From Coemansia sp. RSA 1804 (taxonomy: Eukaryota; Kickxellomycota; Kickxellomycetes; Kickxellales; Kickxellaceae): DNA of 36,911 nt. Positions 1 to 9,969 of the stretch are shown piece after piece. The stretch spans positions 1-36,911 of the forward strand of contig JANBTH010000095.1 of assembly GCA_027578815.1 (NCBI GenBank), read 5' to 3'. Made by a program: the position numbers and the translations under genes. Each line of letters starts with the position of its first letter. Positions within the stretch are counted from its first letter, which is position 1. A model generated the notes under the pieces. The model was given only the letters and a program-made list of their open reading frames with translations, searched no databases and was not told the origin of the DNA.

Positions 1-171
1 TCTCCGGCTTCGCTGGCGGCCGTCGGCAGCCTGGTGGACTCTGTTCGGACAATCCGCGCGATGACGGACGAGGTGATTGATGCCCGCAAGCGGATAGACG
101 AGGCGAAGGAGGAGGCCAAGGAGCTTGAGGAGCTGGGCCTAGGTCCGGATCTAGATCTTCCCGTCTCTTGA
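1..171 (+). CDS. 3' end of an unidentified gene (C-terminal 56 residues)
   Basis: Frame 1 is open from the first base to a TGA at 169-171, so only the C-terminus is in the window. The segment is hydrophilic and charged: a run of Arg, Lys, Asp and Glu (about residues 14-45, with RKRIDEAKEEAKELEEL) has the heptad-like look of a coiled coil, and the protein ends in a short acidic Leu/Pro tail. An AATAAA follows eight bases after the stop, which supports a real gene end. GC-rich codons match the other genes here. I do not recognise the family. The gene is convergent with the IQ-motif gene, whose stop lies about 120 bp away. Confidence 0.6.
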   Translation, partial: SPASLAAVGSLVDSVRTIRAMTDEVIDARKRIDEAKEEAKELEELGLGPDLDLPVS

Positions 172-178
172 CTGTGTT

Positions 179-184
179 AATAAA
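179..184 (+). promoter_or_regulatory. Polyadenylation signal AATAAA
   Basis: A perfect AATAAA starts eight bases after the TGA of the partial gene at the window start, in the sense orientation. Confidence 0.5.
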
Positions 185-294
185 CAACCTTGATGGATCT
201 AATCTAACCTGGCAAAATGAAAAACCACTGCTGGTCTTCTCTCTATTCAGCAAGCTGTCCCAGCAAACAGACTAACAGACAAAACAAAAGCACT

Positions 295-848
295 CTACTT
301 CTTTCTGCTTGATCTCCGGGGAACAAACGAGTCCTGATCATCCAGCGACAACGATGGAAGAGAGCTGGAAGCAGAGGCAGCCATAGTCGATGGCGCACGC
401 TCCTTCGTCTTCCTTCCCTTGCCCTTGGCAGCAGCAGAGTTCTTCTTTGGTCTGGGCTGCATGTACTCGTCGCTGCTGTCGCTCTCAATGGACTTTTCGC
501 CGTCGTCGTCGGAGTACAGGTCCTCGATGTCGTCCAGACTGTCGGGATACTCGATGCACGCAACACGGATCAGATTCATGACACTGCCGCCGGGAGTCCT
601 GGACGCCCTCTTGGCAGCCCGCGTGGTCACGAAGCTGCCGCTACCAGTAGCTGAACCGTTCGTTTCCTCGGAGTCGGAGTCTCCGGCCTTGCTGCTGCTT
701 CTGACTGCGAGAATGGACTTTCCGGGCCGGCTCTCCGCGTCCGGCTCGCGACCCAGAAGCCACGTGTTCTGGAGCACAGACCGCGACCCCCAGCGCACGC
801 GCGGGCGGCAGCACTGCTTCTTGTTTGCGCCCGACTCGTCGGAAGCGC

Positions 849-882
<34 letters not shown>

Positions 883-3800
883 AGCGCTGTCGGGGCCAGC
901 CCGAACTCGCCCAGCCGCCGGCTTGCGCCGGGCATCGGGCGCAGCACAGTCGCCGTCGCCAGCTGCCTCGTCGGCCGATGCGTAGGGAGACGAGGGCGGA
1001 GTCAGCGCACACGAATGGTCCACCAGGGCGCGCGAATCGCTGCCGCTCTCTTCCTCCTCCTCCTCCTCTGCATCCTCGGCTCCGCTGGACTCGGAGTATA
1101 TCGACCGGTACTCGAGCTCTCCGCTATCCGGGCCGCGCAGCGCGCGCCGCAGCTGCGCCTTCTCCTGCATCACAAGCGACGGCGACGGCGGCCGCTCTCC
1201 GTCCCGCTGCACCACAACCAGCTCGATCTTGCACGTCATGTACGTTGCGTTGCGGCGCGTGTTGAGCTTTGTCAGCCGGTCCAGCTGCAGCGGGCCCATC
1301 TTCGACAGCGGCTTCTTCTTGCTCGCCGCTCCGCCCGAAGATGCGGGCGGCTCCGGCTTCTTCTTCGTGCTCTTCTGGCCCTTGCTGGCTGCTTCCGCCG
1401 AGGCGCCGCCGGCCATCGCCAACTCCTTTGCCTTCTCCTCCTGCTGCTGCTGAAGGCGGCGTGAGCGCAGTGAGCGCAGCCGCGCGTGGGTGGGATTCTC
1501 CATATCCTCCTCCTCTCTAGCTTTGTCTGCAACACTGGGCTCCTTAGGCCCTGTCTCCTCTTCCTTCGCCGGCACGCTGCCCTGGGGCTCAGACTTCTGC
1601 TGCGTGTCCTCAACGATGTCCAGCGACATCCGGTCACTATCGACTTCGTCCGACACTCGGGTAGCAGCAGCCTCGGCATCCTTGCTCTCGCCAGAACCAG
1701 CCGGAGCTACCACCACTTTCGCCTCCTCCCCCTCCCCCTCCACAGCTTCTGCTGCGGCTGCCGCTGCCGAGGCATCGTCGCTGCTGATAAGCGATGCCAG
1801 CGCAGAAAGCCCAAACCCAAAGGTCGAGGCATCGGACGACAGACGCAGCGACAGGCGCGGCGATATGTTTGCCATCGACTGGATTCCTAGACTTCCAAGA
1901 GCCGACGGCGACGACGACAACGAATCGACAGCGTCCTTGCCAGCGCTGCTTCCAAACGCGTTATCCAAATCCTTTGCATTGGAGCTATCCACCAGCCCCG
2001 ACCCCTGCTGCTGCTGCTGCTGCTGCTGCTGGCCATCCATGGCGATGGAGTCCACGATAGACGGCGCCTCGGCCATCGACACATCGCTACTGACTGGCGA
2101 TCCGTCGTAGTCCTCGCCAACCGAGTCCGCGGCGGTCTCTGCGGGCGGATGGCCCGACTCCATCGAACCAACTGCTCCATTCGCCGCGGGTCTGGCCGGG
2201 ACTGCCATTGCGCTGCTGCCGGACGCCGGCGGCCCACCTTCCTTCTGCTCCTCCTTCACATCAGCCATCTTGTTGGCTGCTGCTGCTGCTGCTGCTGCCA
2301 GTCCGCCGCTGGCCATCATCGACGCGGTGGCGGCGGCTATACCAGAGTCCTCATCCGTATCCGTAGACGAGGAATAATCCATCGGAGCAGCACCCCGTGG
2401 ATCCGCAACAACGGATGGCCCAGCCAGTTGTGCCGCTGCTGCTGTTGATTCTGCCTCTGACTCCGATGGCTGCCGTTGCTGGCGCGACCGCGATGGCGGC
2501 ACAATCCTCCTGGACGATGTCGCGCCAACTGTGTTGGACCGCTGCACGCTGGGCGCCGAAGCCAGCCGCGCCACCCGCGGAACAGCCGACCGCGCATACG
2601 GAGCGTTGGATGAAGAAGAAGAAGATGGAGGAAGAGGTCTGGGAATTCCGGTTGCTGCAGATGTGTTCTGGCGAAGCGCTCCGCCTCTGCTCGTCGGCAC
2701 CGCCGTACTGGGCACTGGCGGCAGCTCGCGATCGAGTGGGCCTTCGTTGTCGCGTTTGGTGTCAACAAACAGCGCCTGCGCCATCGCCATACGCGGCCGG
2801 ATCGGGGCTGTGGAAAGCGGCATCGAGGGCGACGCCCCTGCCGGCTGTCCTTTGTCTCCTACTATTCCAAACACGCCGGGCGAAACAAGGGGCTCCGCAC
2901 ACATCGTCTTGGACACCGTCTGGCTCTGCGGTGCATTATTATGAATTTGCTGGTGCTGGTTGAGTGTGTGGTCGGGGACTCGTAGTGTGGACGATGACCG
3001 TGCTAGAAGCGAACCCAGACTGCTTTTGAACTGGTTGAGCTTCACGCCCATTGCGCCAATCGTCGGGGTCCCGCTGCTGCCGCCGTCTCTGTGGAACCTG
3101 CTTCCTGTTGCCGTTGCCGCGGTGGCGGAGGAGTCGCTGGTGGTGTCCGAATCCACGCGCATCAGATTCGCCGTGTTCTGTAGCTGCTGGTACTCTTGCT
3201 GTTGTTGCTTCTGCTGACAATCAATATGTTCGTTGTTGGTTGCAGAGTCGGCATCATCCAGGGGGACAAGAAGAATATGGGATGCACATAACTCAGAAGG
3301 CGGTGGTGGGTTAGTAGTAGTGTCATTGTTGTTATTGTTGGTGGTGTCATTGTTGTTAGTTGGGAAATGCATGTGGGCAGCAGAGTTCATAGTACGATGA
3401 CGACTGTACTGCCTGCGACTGCGAAACTTTTGGTGAAGGGACAGGGCATCTGTTCCGTATGCACCGCATTTGGTGGCATTGGCAGTGGCAGTGGCAGTGG
3501 CAGTGGCAGTGGCAGTAGAGGTGGTAGTGGTGGTGGTAGTGGCGGTATAGTGGCTACGCCAATGGGACACCATTCTAGCAAAATACGCTTTGGCTTTGCT
3601 CCCAGCATTGCCAATAACCTTAGTAGATCCAGCAGCAGCAGCAGCAGCAGTTATGTTAGTGGGCTGTGGTGGTGGTGCTGTGGTGTTGGTGGTAGTTACC
3701 TTGGTTGGAATACTGACGGCCGTGGCAGGTCGCGACGGGAGCGGAATGCCCGTTGTCTGGCTGGCGGACTCGGCTGGCTGGCGGTGGAACCAGTTGCGGA

Positions 3801-5463
3801 TACTCAGTCCGCGCCGCAGCGGCGACGACACAATCCCGGCCGACTGCGGCACCGGCGGAATCGACGGAATGGGTGGTTTGTTCTTCTCGCGCATCATGTT
3901 GGCAGTGTTGGTTGTTGTTGTAATGGCGGCCGAGCGCAGTGGTGCGACATCCTGCCAGTCGCCCAATCCATCTGCTGCCATGTCCCTGTTCCTGCCGATT
4001 GGCAGCGCTGGCAGCGGCACCTTTGGATGGAGCGACATTGGTGGTCGCGGAACCCTCGGTACTCCGTTTACTCTTGTCGCTGGGTGCTTTGAGGCTCGCT
4101 GTGGAAACGAGGAAGATGAGGACGATGAAAGAGTGTTAGAAGCAACGTTGGTGGATGTGGTGGAGAAGGATGAAGAGGAGGAGGAAGAGGAAGAGTTGGA
4201 GTATGCCGTTGCTGTTGCTGGTCTTCTGCGTCGCTCTACGCTAATCGACCCCTTCATCGCCAAAAACCGCAGGTCATTACGTCTGCGGTTAAACGCCTCC
4301 TTTGCAAGCATGCGTCGAAAATGGCTCTGAATCAGCATTGCTGCCGCTTCTGTCTTCACTCCTTCTTCTCCTCCGCTCTTTGGTATCCGTACCACGCCTC
4401 CTACTCCTCCCATGGGCGATGGCTCCGGCGTTGCGCACTGCACCGGCACCTGTAGTGCAAGTGGTACCTTTGGTTTCAGCAATGTCTCTTGGTCCTTTGC
4501 ATTCGTACTCGTATTCGTATGTCGCTACAACTCCATTATCTTGTTGTTTTTGTGGATTTATCATATGATAAAAACAGAGTATTGTAACAATATCAGCACC
4601 AATATAAGCAAAATATCCTGGCTTCCACCTCTCGTGTGAGCTGAGAACAATGCAAAACCACACAATGTGTAGAACAAATAAAGGAAAAAGGGGACTAACT
4701 GGGGCCAAGGCTCTAGTTTTTCTATTATCCCATTATCTCGCCTTGTTTCTCCTTCTCTTGCTCCCCCCGCACAAGCATCCAGAGGAAGGAAAGGGGCAAC
4801 AAAGGAAAAAAGAAACACTCTTCCCCGCTTGACATTTACCAAGCAGCTGTAAACCTATGCCACACCACACCACACGCTCGCATGCATGGTGTGTGCGGAG
4901 GACACTGTTGAACAAGCTGTACGTGCACATAAGTGAATAAATAAAAAAAGGTGTCGTGTGTGGGACCATGTGGGAAAGAGAAAAAAAGACAAGACAATAG
5001 GAGGGTTTCGAATAAACTTACCTTTAGAGTAGCACTAATAGTATCCTGGTTGCCACAATGGTCGCCCTCTCCTGCGTCGTTATCATCCTCGCATAGTGGC
5101 GTCAGCGTAAGCATCTCTGTGCTGCGTCTGTGGATATTCCTGGCGTCGTGGAGCCGCTTTAGCTCGGCTTTGCTCATGGGTCCAAAGAACACCTCGTCCT
5201 CTTCATCCATTTCGCTCAGCGAGCTGTCGTGCTCGTACTCTGATATCGTTAACGAACTGGCGCTGTCGTTGCCACTCTCTATTCCACCCGCTTTTGCTTT
5301 GTTTTGGTTAGTACTGTTGTTGTTTGTGAGCCAGGAGTATTCCCGGATTCTGCAAATGCCCATCGGAAAAAGTAATTGCAAATAAACACTCACCATGTGA
5401 AACCATTGCTGCTGCTACTGGTCCTGGTATCGTGGACGAAGCCAGCGTATGCTCCTCAATCAT
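295..5463 (-). CDS. Large low-complexity IQ-motif protein, three exons
   Basis: Proposed exons on the minus strand are 5463-5394, 5278-5022 and 4524-295, giving 1518 residues. The long third exon has no ATG near its 5' end, so it must be spliced to upstream exons. Joining them keeps phase: exon 1 ends after one base of a codon and exon 2 supplies two, while exons 2 and 3 join between codons. The N-terminus has an acidic stretch then FFGPMSKAELKRL. An IQ-type motif (IQSHFRRMLAKEAF), a calmodulin or light-chain binding signature, lies near the start of exon 3. The middle is Ser, Ala, Thr-Ala and Gln tracts. Two C-terminal patches look conserved: NTRRNATYMTCKIELVVVQR and a Trp-rich patch ending RPGKSILAVR. 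The C-terminus is acidic then basic. I do not recognise the family; a cytoskeletal or chromatin role would be a guess. The start and the 497-nt intron acceptor are the weakest points. Confidence 0.7.
850..882 (-). repeat. CAG trinucleotide tract coding for poly-Gln (11 repeats)
   Basis: There are eleven CTG units on the plus strand, in frame as CAG (Gln) in the IQ-motif protein. The tract uses a pure single codon, so it is prone to slippage. Confidence 0.9.
2005..2031 (-). repeat. CAG trinucleotide tract coding for poly-Gln (9 repeats)
   Basis: There are nine pure CTG units on the plus strand, read as Gln in the same IQ-motif protein. A poly-Ala tract encoded by GCN codons follows about 250 bp away. 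Confidence 0.9.
3481..3516 (-). repeat. Hexanucleotide GGCAGT x6 coding for Thr-Ala repeats
   Basis: There are six tandem GGCAGT units, with near-matching units on either side. On the minus strand they read ACT-GCC, giving the alternating Thr-Ala stretch of the IQ-motif protein. Confidence 0.9.
4525..5021 (-). other. Probable intron 2 of the IQ-motif gene
   Basis: The donor GTAAGT (5021-5016) directly follows a Leu-Lys codon pair. The acceptor TTGTAG (4527-4525) opens the long exon in the same phase, and a CTGAT-type branch candidate lies upstream. At 497 nt it is long and pyrimidine-rich and has no perfect TACTAAC near the acceptor. The donor is convincing; the acceptor is the best in-frame choice rather than a certainty. 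Confidence 0.5.
5279..5393 (-). other. Spliceosomal intron 1 of the IQ-motif gene
   Basis: This 115-nt intron has donor GTGAGT (5393-5388), a perfect TACTAAC branch site (5313-5307) and acceptor TAG (5281-5279), with the branch A 29 nt from the acceptor. Splicing leaves one base of a codon upstream and two downstream, so the frame is kept. An alternative CAG acceptor at 5352-5350 would lead to an early in-frame stop. Confidence 0.75.
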
Positions 5464-5881
5464 TATCAACAATAAAAAGGGAAAAAACTTTTTGGAATGC
5501 AGAAATATAAATAAAATAAAACAAAAAAAGAGTATGTTGAGGGGAGAAAAAACCACAATAAAGAAAAAAGAACTAAATAAAAAACATGGATGATAAAAAA
5601 ATTGAAAGTGTAAACAAACCTAAAAAAAGGTGGGTGGGGAGAAGACCAGCGAAATGATTTTTAGAAACTGAAAAAAAAACCGGTTTCTTTTCACTTTTAT
5701 GAAGCACGTGGAATTGAAAAACAAAAAAAGACCACCCTCTCCCTCTTCTTCTCCAACTCACACCCTCTTTTTGATTGAATGCGGAGTGCAGACAAAAGCA
5801 ATAAAATACAATAAGCTTTAATTGATAAGCATAGAAGAGCAAAAATGTAGCATTTAATGAAATAGAAAAGCAAAGGGTAGT
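5464..5881. other. Intergenic: upstream of IQ-motif gene, downstream of small membrane protein
   Basis: This spacer is very A/T-rich with many A- and T-runs. The frames open here translate to Phe/Leu/Phe-rich strings typical of AT-rich noncoding DNA. It should contain the 5' leader and promoter of the IQ-motif gene and the 3' UTR of the gene at 5882. I see no distinct motif. Confidence 0.5.
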
Positions 5882-6250
5882 TTACAAGTCATCCTCCTTG
5901 GAAGAAAGTCTATCGTACATCAACGCCGGCGCCTTGCTGTTGCTATTACGACGGCGCGAGTAGAGAACAATGCACAGTATAGCCAGAACCAACACACCAA
6001 GAATGGAGCAGGCAGCCATGGGTGAGACTCTTGCATAGTCGCCGCTGTGCATTGGGTGTTCTCTCTTGAAGGTTTCGGCGTATTGCTTAATGTCGCCCGT
6101 GGATGTGGGCTCGGCAGCATCGGAGACACTGCTTGTGCTGCTGGTAGCGACAGTGCTGCTGCTAATACTTTCTTCTCCGTATATGGGCTGGGCGCTAGCA
6201 GTGCGTACCAAGGCAGCAGCAAGCGTCAAAAGAGCACCAGCTGGATTCAT
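5882..6250 (-). CDS. Small type I single-pass membrane protein (122 aa)
   Basis: The protein starts with a signal peptide (about residues 1-20, ending ASAQP). A Ser/Thr-rich ectodomain follows (about 21-75), likely O-mannosylated in a fungus. One transmembrane helix (about 80-100, ILGVLVLAILCIVLY) is followed directly by RRR, the positive-inside stop-transfer signal, and a 20-residue cytosolic tail ending KEDDL. The layout is that of small fungal plasma-membrane or wall-sensor proteins, but there is no recognisable ectodomain and I cannot name a family. A second protein of the same plan lies at 16040-16567. The gene is divergent from multicopper oxidase 1, sharing an 850-bp upstream region. 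Confidence 0.75.
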   Translation of the reverse strand: MNPAGALLTLAAALVRTASAQPIYGEESISSSTVATSSTSSVSDAAEPTSTGDIKQYAETFKREHPMHSGDYARVSPMAACSILGVLVLAILCIVLYSRRRNSNSKAPALMYDRLSSKEDDL

Positions 6251-7104
6251 TTTATTGTTGATTAGCTGCGTAGAGTAATAATATGTAAAAAATGTTATAC
6301 AGGTGAAAAAAAAAACAAAAATCCAGCTCTTGTTCTTTACTAGTAGAAATATAATGGGAAAATTTAGTAGATAAAATCGACGAAAGAAGGAAAAGAGAAA
6401 CTAGTGTGTTATAGTGTAGGATATAAGGGATGTTCAATATTCCGAAAATGCAAGCTTTAAAGTCAGTCAATTGCTGCCCTTCTCTCTTTCGTTTCTTTGC
6501 ACATAGAAAGGAAGAGAGAGAAAAGTCAGGACTTTTGGTATTTCCAACTTGGCGCGTGGACAAGCTAGTTAGTTAGCCAGCCAGCCAGCCCTGTGACGAG
6601 CCGGTGACAGCTGGATTCCACTCCCATTGATTTGCTAAACCATTTACTAACTTGTTTACTCTGGTCTACCAAGCGGATAGGCTAGATTAGATCAAATGAG
6701 CAATAGCGACAACCGGAGGTCTGCGTAAAACAAACACGACTTTTGGCCAAACCGAAACCAAAAGATAAACAGGAGTATGCGCCGTGTGTTGGCAGATGGA
6801 ACCATTTAAAGAATATGCCCGTTAAAACACGGCATGGCGCGGCTTGTGGAGAGGGTACCAGAACGTCGGAATGCAAATTCTTTTTTATTTTTAGATGAAT
6901 GCGCGTTATTTTATTTCCTACTCCGCAAAAAGCTAAAATGGCCATGGTCAATAAAAGGAAGTACTGAGTTTGGCAGCATACAAGCATATAGACATAAGCA
7001 AGACAATAACATTGCTGTACTTTTTTCTCTTCTCTTCTCCTTTCTTCACATATTATTTCGACACAACTTGCATCCACCAGTCATTTCACTTTATTTCTAC
7101 AGCC
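6251..7104. other. Divergent promoter region between small membrane protein and multicopper oxidase 1
   Basis: No gene is supported here. It holds a short GCCA tandem (about 6577-6590), a pyrimidine-rich leader just before the oxidase ATG (about 7020-7060), and scattered GATA cores (AGATAA near 6770, GATAAA near 6371). These could bind GATA-type regulators of iron genes, but such cores are common by chance. At 6676-6699 a 16-bp stretch (GGATAGGCTAGATTAG) also occurs at the 3' edge of the duplicated segment near 20505. Confidence 0.4.
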
Positions 7105-8763
7105 ATGAAACCTCTTTTGTTTCTGGCGCTTGCATTGACAACAGCGCTTGGTGCCGAAATATATGTAGAGTGGAACGTCGGATATGTATCGGTCAATCGC
7201 GATGGCTACAACATGCGGCGCGCAATCGGCGTCAACGGCACGCTGCCGATTCCCGCAGTAGAGGCGGTGAAGGGAGACACAGTGTATCTAACAGTCAACA
7301 ACAAACTTGACGTATCCACATCAATCCATGCACACGGACTGTTCCAGAACGGAACAGCACACATGGATGGGCCGGCGATGATAGCGCAGTGCGGGATTCC
7401 GCCGGGCAGATCGTTCACCTACGAGTACACACTGACGCAGACGGGCACATACTGGCTGCATGCGCACGACCATCACCAGAATTCCGACGGATTGCGCACG
7501 GCCTTTGTAATCTACGACAGCGACAGCGAAGGGTCGCCCTATGCTTACGATGAAGCTATGTTGTTGACGTTTGAGGACTGGTTCCGTGAGGAGTTTGCTG
7601 AGCGCGCAGCGCAGACTCTGGATCCTAACGCCAATTTCCCGCCGCCTCACGGACATGCTTTTGGGCTAATCAACGGAATTGACGGCAACCAGTCAATGGC
7701 GCTGCATTTTGAGCCCGGCCGCCGTTACCGCATCCACTTGGCCAACATGGGCGTGCTAAACTGGTTCAAGTTCCAACTGCCTGGCCATCGCATGCAGGTG
7801 ATTGAGGTTGACGGCGTCTATACGCAGCCAATGGATGTCGATATAATTGACATTGCACCAGCGCAACGATACTCGGTGCTTGTGTCGGCCCACGACTCGG
7901 ACAGCTTCAACTACCAGTACAACGCAACATTGCATGCAAACTTTATTCCCACCGCTGCTGGCCTGATTCCGCGCGTGTATCTTGGCAACATTATTTACAA
8001 AAAGGGAGCGCCGCTCAAGCAGCTGCCGCCGATTGACGAGGCCTCACTGAGCTGGTTAGATGATATTAATCTGACACCGTTAGATGAAGAGTCTGCGCTA
8101 CCAGTTACTCGTTCAGTCGAGTACACGGTTGGAAATGCACTCTACTCGACAGGTCAGCGTCTCGACTTCTTCAACAACATTACCTTTGCGCTGCCCGACG
8201 TGCCAACACTGTACACCGCACTAACTGCCGGTGACACTGCGCTGGATCCGCGCGTGTACGGTCCGCAGACAAACGCGCTTGTTCTGCGGCATAACGAAGT
8301 GGTAGAGCTGACTATCCACAACCCAAACAATCTACCGCACCCTTTCCACATGCACGGCCACGCCTTCCAGATCACCGAGTACGGTCCTGCCGATCTGCCA
8401 GTTGACGATGACAGGGCTCCTACCAACATCACTATAACCACTGCTGCCGCCGCACCAGTCAAGCGCGACACTATGGTTATTCCCGAGTACTACTACATTA
8501 AAGTCCGGTTCCGCGCAGACAACCCGGGGATCTGGCTGCTGCACTGCCATTTGGACATTCACTTTGCTATGGGCATGGCGCTTGCTATTGTCGAAGCACC
8601 CGACGTTCTGCAAAAGTCGCTCCACGTGCCTCCCGAAATGTACTCTCTCTGCCACCAGCAGAAAATTCCCGTCTCCGGTAACGCTGCCGGCAAAAAGGGT
8701 CTTGACTTTACCGGCTTCCGTCCCCCACCCGTTGTTGTTGAGAGAAACTCGTCGCAAACATAG
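7105..8763 (+). CDS. Secreted multicopper oxidase 1, Fet3/laccase-like (552 aa)
   Basis: This copper enzyme couples one-electron oxidation of a substrate (Fe2+, phenols or ascorbate-like) to reduction of O2 to water. All four copper motifs are intact: HAHG (75-78), WLHAH (117-121), HPFHMHGH (412-419) and HCHLDIHFAMGM (480-491). Cys481 is the type 1 ligand and Met491 sits at the axial position. A signal peptide (1-17, ending TALGA) starts at ATG 7105; upstream codons in the same frame are leader sequence. The order of blocks (FNNITF, VPTLYTAL, VYGPQT, NPGIWLLHCH) resembles Fet3 ferroxidases, but Fet3's C-terminal transmembrane helix is missing and no Ftr1 permease gene is adjacent. It is therefore probably secreted, and its substrate is open. 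A paralog lies at 28239-30035. No introns are apparent. Confidence 0.92.
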   Translation: MKPLLFLALALTTALGAEIYVEWNVGYVSVNRDGYNMRRAIGVNGTLPIPAVEAVKGDTVYLTVNNKLDVSTSIHAHGLFQNGTAHMDGPAMIAQCGIPPGRSFTYEYTLTQTGTYWLHAHDHHQNSDGLRTAFVIYDSDSEGSPYAYDEAMLLTFEDWFREEFAERAAQTLDPNANFPPPHGHAFGLINGIDGNQSMALHFEPGRRYRIHLANMGVLNWFKFQLPGHRMQVIEVDGVYTQPMDVDIIDIAPAQRYSVLVSAHDSDSFNYQYNATLHANFIPTAAGLIPRVYLGNIIYKKGAPLKQLPPIDEASLSWLDDINLTPLDEESALPVTRSVEYTVGNALYSTGQRLDFFNNITFALPDVPTLYTALTAGDTALDPRVYGPQTNALVLRHNEVVELTIHNPNNLPHPFHMHGHAFQITEYGPADLPVDDDRAPTNITITTAAAAPVKRDTMVIPEYYYIKVRFRADNPGIWLLHCHLDIHFAMGMALAIVEAPDVLQKSLHVPPEMYSLCHQQKIPVSGNAAGKKGLDFTGFRPPPVVVERNSSQT

Positions 8764-9015
8764 CATGGTCTTACACATAATGACGCTTTTTATTTTATTG
8801 GAATTAAATGTTTTATATTCTGACAATAATTGCATACCACCCAAAATGGCTGTTGATTTCCTACTAACTTTATTACACGACAATATGATATCATATTCTA
8901 ATATAGTTTAGCGCCATAATGTGTTAATTATTGGATACTATTTTGGCAAATATTTTGGTTGTTCAAAATTTCTGAATCCGCCGTTTTTCCTAAGCTAGTT
9001 TGCATTTAAAAATTT

Positions 9016-9028
9016 TATATATAAAGGG
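9016..9028 (+). promoter_or_regulatory. TATA box upstream of 56-aa ORF
   Basis: TATATATAAAGGG has its TATAAA core (9020) 122 bp before the ATG at 9142. Other short ORFs in the AT-rich islands have the same spacing. Confidence 0.45.
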
Positions 9029-9141
9029 TTTGATTGCACATTCTCAAACTTTAACAAGGATTCACACAAATTAAAATTCTGCCTAATAATTTCAAAACAT
9101 CATCTCATTAGTTTACTTCTCATTAAAAATTAGTTCCAGAT

Positions 9142-9312
9142 ATGGTTAATATTACTCTTATAGAAGTTGCCACAAACTCTCGCTATACCCCTTTTGATGT
9201 TCCCAGCGGCTCCTCAGGTTTACAGGTAGTGCAGCAGGCTCGAGCTAGCATTCCTGGTATAAGAATTAGAATTGTAAGCCGTCATGCCAATATTAGGTTA
9301 AAATGCAAATAG
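9142..9312 (+). CDS. Small unknown protein (56 aa), possible ubiquitin-fold start
   Basis: The ORF runs from ATG 9142 to TAG 9310-9312. Its composition is balanced and less AT-driven than the flanks: a beta-strand-like start (MVNITLIEVATN), a turn with DVPSGSSG, a helix-like segment, then IRIRIVSR. That order is compatible with a beta-grasp fold, as seen at the start of ubiquitin-like or Crinkler-type modules, but there is no sequence-level match I can assert. The TATA box sits 122 bp upstream. A donor-like site inside the ORF (CAGGTAGTG) leaves open that this is a first exon. Function unknown. Confidence 0.35.
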   Translation: MVNITLIEVATNSRYTPFDVPSGSSGLQVVQQARASIPGIRIRIVSRHANIRLKCK

Positions 9313-9730
9313 TGAAGATTTTAATGCAGATGCCACTCTCTATTTTTGGTAAATAATGTGACCAGAAAAAGCATATCAATGTTTTAAATGTTTGAGGTTG
9401 TAAATGTGTTATTTAAATTATAGGCAAGATAGAAGCACACAAGAAACATCATTGGAATGCCCTAATATTGTATCATTGGGAATAAAACTAATACATTTGT
9501 AGGTTTTAATAAAAGAAAAAAGTTTGCCATAACTTGTTCATTGGTACACTTATTGGAGTAGCTTGAAAAAACTAATTACTTTTTTCTTGGTCATTTGTAA
9601 ATAAAAACTTACAAAAACATTAATTTGCCTCTACCTGCATTCTACACATTTTCACTTCCTTCCTGTCTTTAAACTACTCTTTTGATCAACCATGTAAACC
9701 ATCAGCAAGCCCAATAAAAACATTATTTCC
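9313..9730. other. AT-rich intergenic
   Basis: No reading frame, RNA gene or clear repeat is supported. It contains ordinary A/T runs and an AATAAA near 9481 that could end the transcript of the short ORF at 9142. Confidence 0.5.
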
Positions 9731-9775
9731 AGCACCACAATAGAGGTATTGGTTTTAAAAAATAGTTGTGGTGCT
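9731..9775. repeat. Perfect 10-bp inverted repeat (hairpin)
   Basis: AGCACCACAA (9731-9740) is exactly mirrored by TTGTGGTGCT (9766-9775) around a 25-nt AT-rich spacer. It lies just upstream of the first 240-bp element. It could be a transcript hairpin or a protein-binding palindrome. Confidence 0.6.
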
Positions 9776-9804
9776 TTGTCTAAGCCCTTGCCTGTTATGA
9801 TGAC

Positions 9805-9866
9805 GTATGAGATGTTAACATTTGATCAAAATGTTAACATTTGATGCAAAGGTTAACATCTCATAC
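9805..9866. promoter_or_regulatory. Three GTTAAC sites at 19-bp spacing within a 15-bp inverted repeat
   Basis: GTATGAGATGTTAAC (9805-9819) is perfectly inverted at 9852-9866, and a third ATGTTAACAT palindrome lies midway. GTTAAC cores start at 9814, 9833 and 9852, exactly 19 bp apart. That near two-turn spacing suits protein binding on one DNA face. Confidence 0.55.
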
Positions 9867-9921
9867 CATCGTGAATAACATTTTTCTAATAGGATCTGAT
9901 TCTTTAGTAGTGTATTATTTT

Positions 9922-9969
9922 CAATAGTGGATGATCGGTGGCTATAAAAAGCACTGATATTCACTATTG
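9922..9969. promoter_or_regulatory. Hairpin with TATA box in its loop, copy 1
   Basis: CAATAGTG (9922-9929) pairs with CACTATTG (9962-9969). Inside, ATCGGTG pairs with CACTGAT (one G-T). The loop holds CTATAAAAA. In copy 2 the inner arm is a perfect CACCGAT. Confidence 0.6.

Noticed and set aside
243..566. Short frames on both strands inside 295-4482
   Set aside because: They overlap the long minus-strand exon in other frames and are rich in Arg, Ser, Cys or Leu from the GC-rich low-complexity codons; shadows of the IQ-motif gene.
6970..7104. N-terminal extension of multicopper oxidase 1 from the longest frame
   Set aside because: The 45 extra residues are Phe/Ser/Ile-rich and encoded by a pyrimidine-rich leader; ATG 7105 begins a clean signal peptide, as in the paralog.
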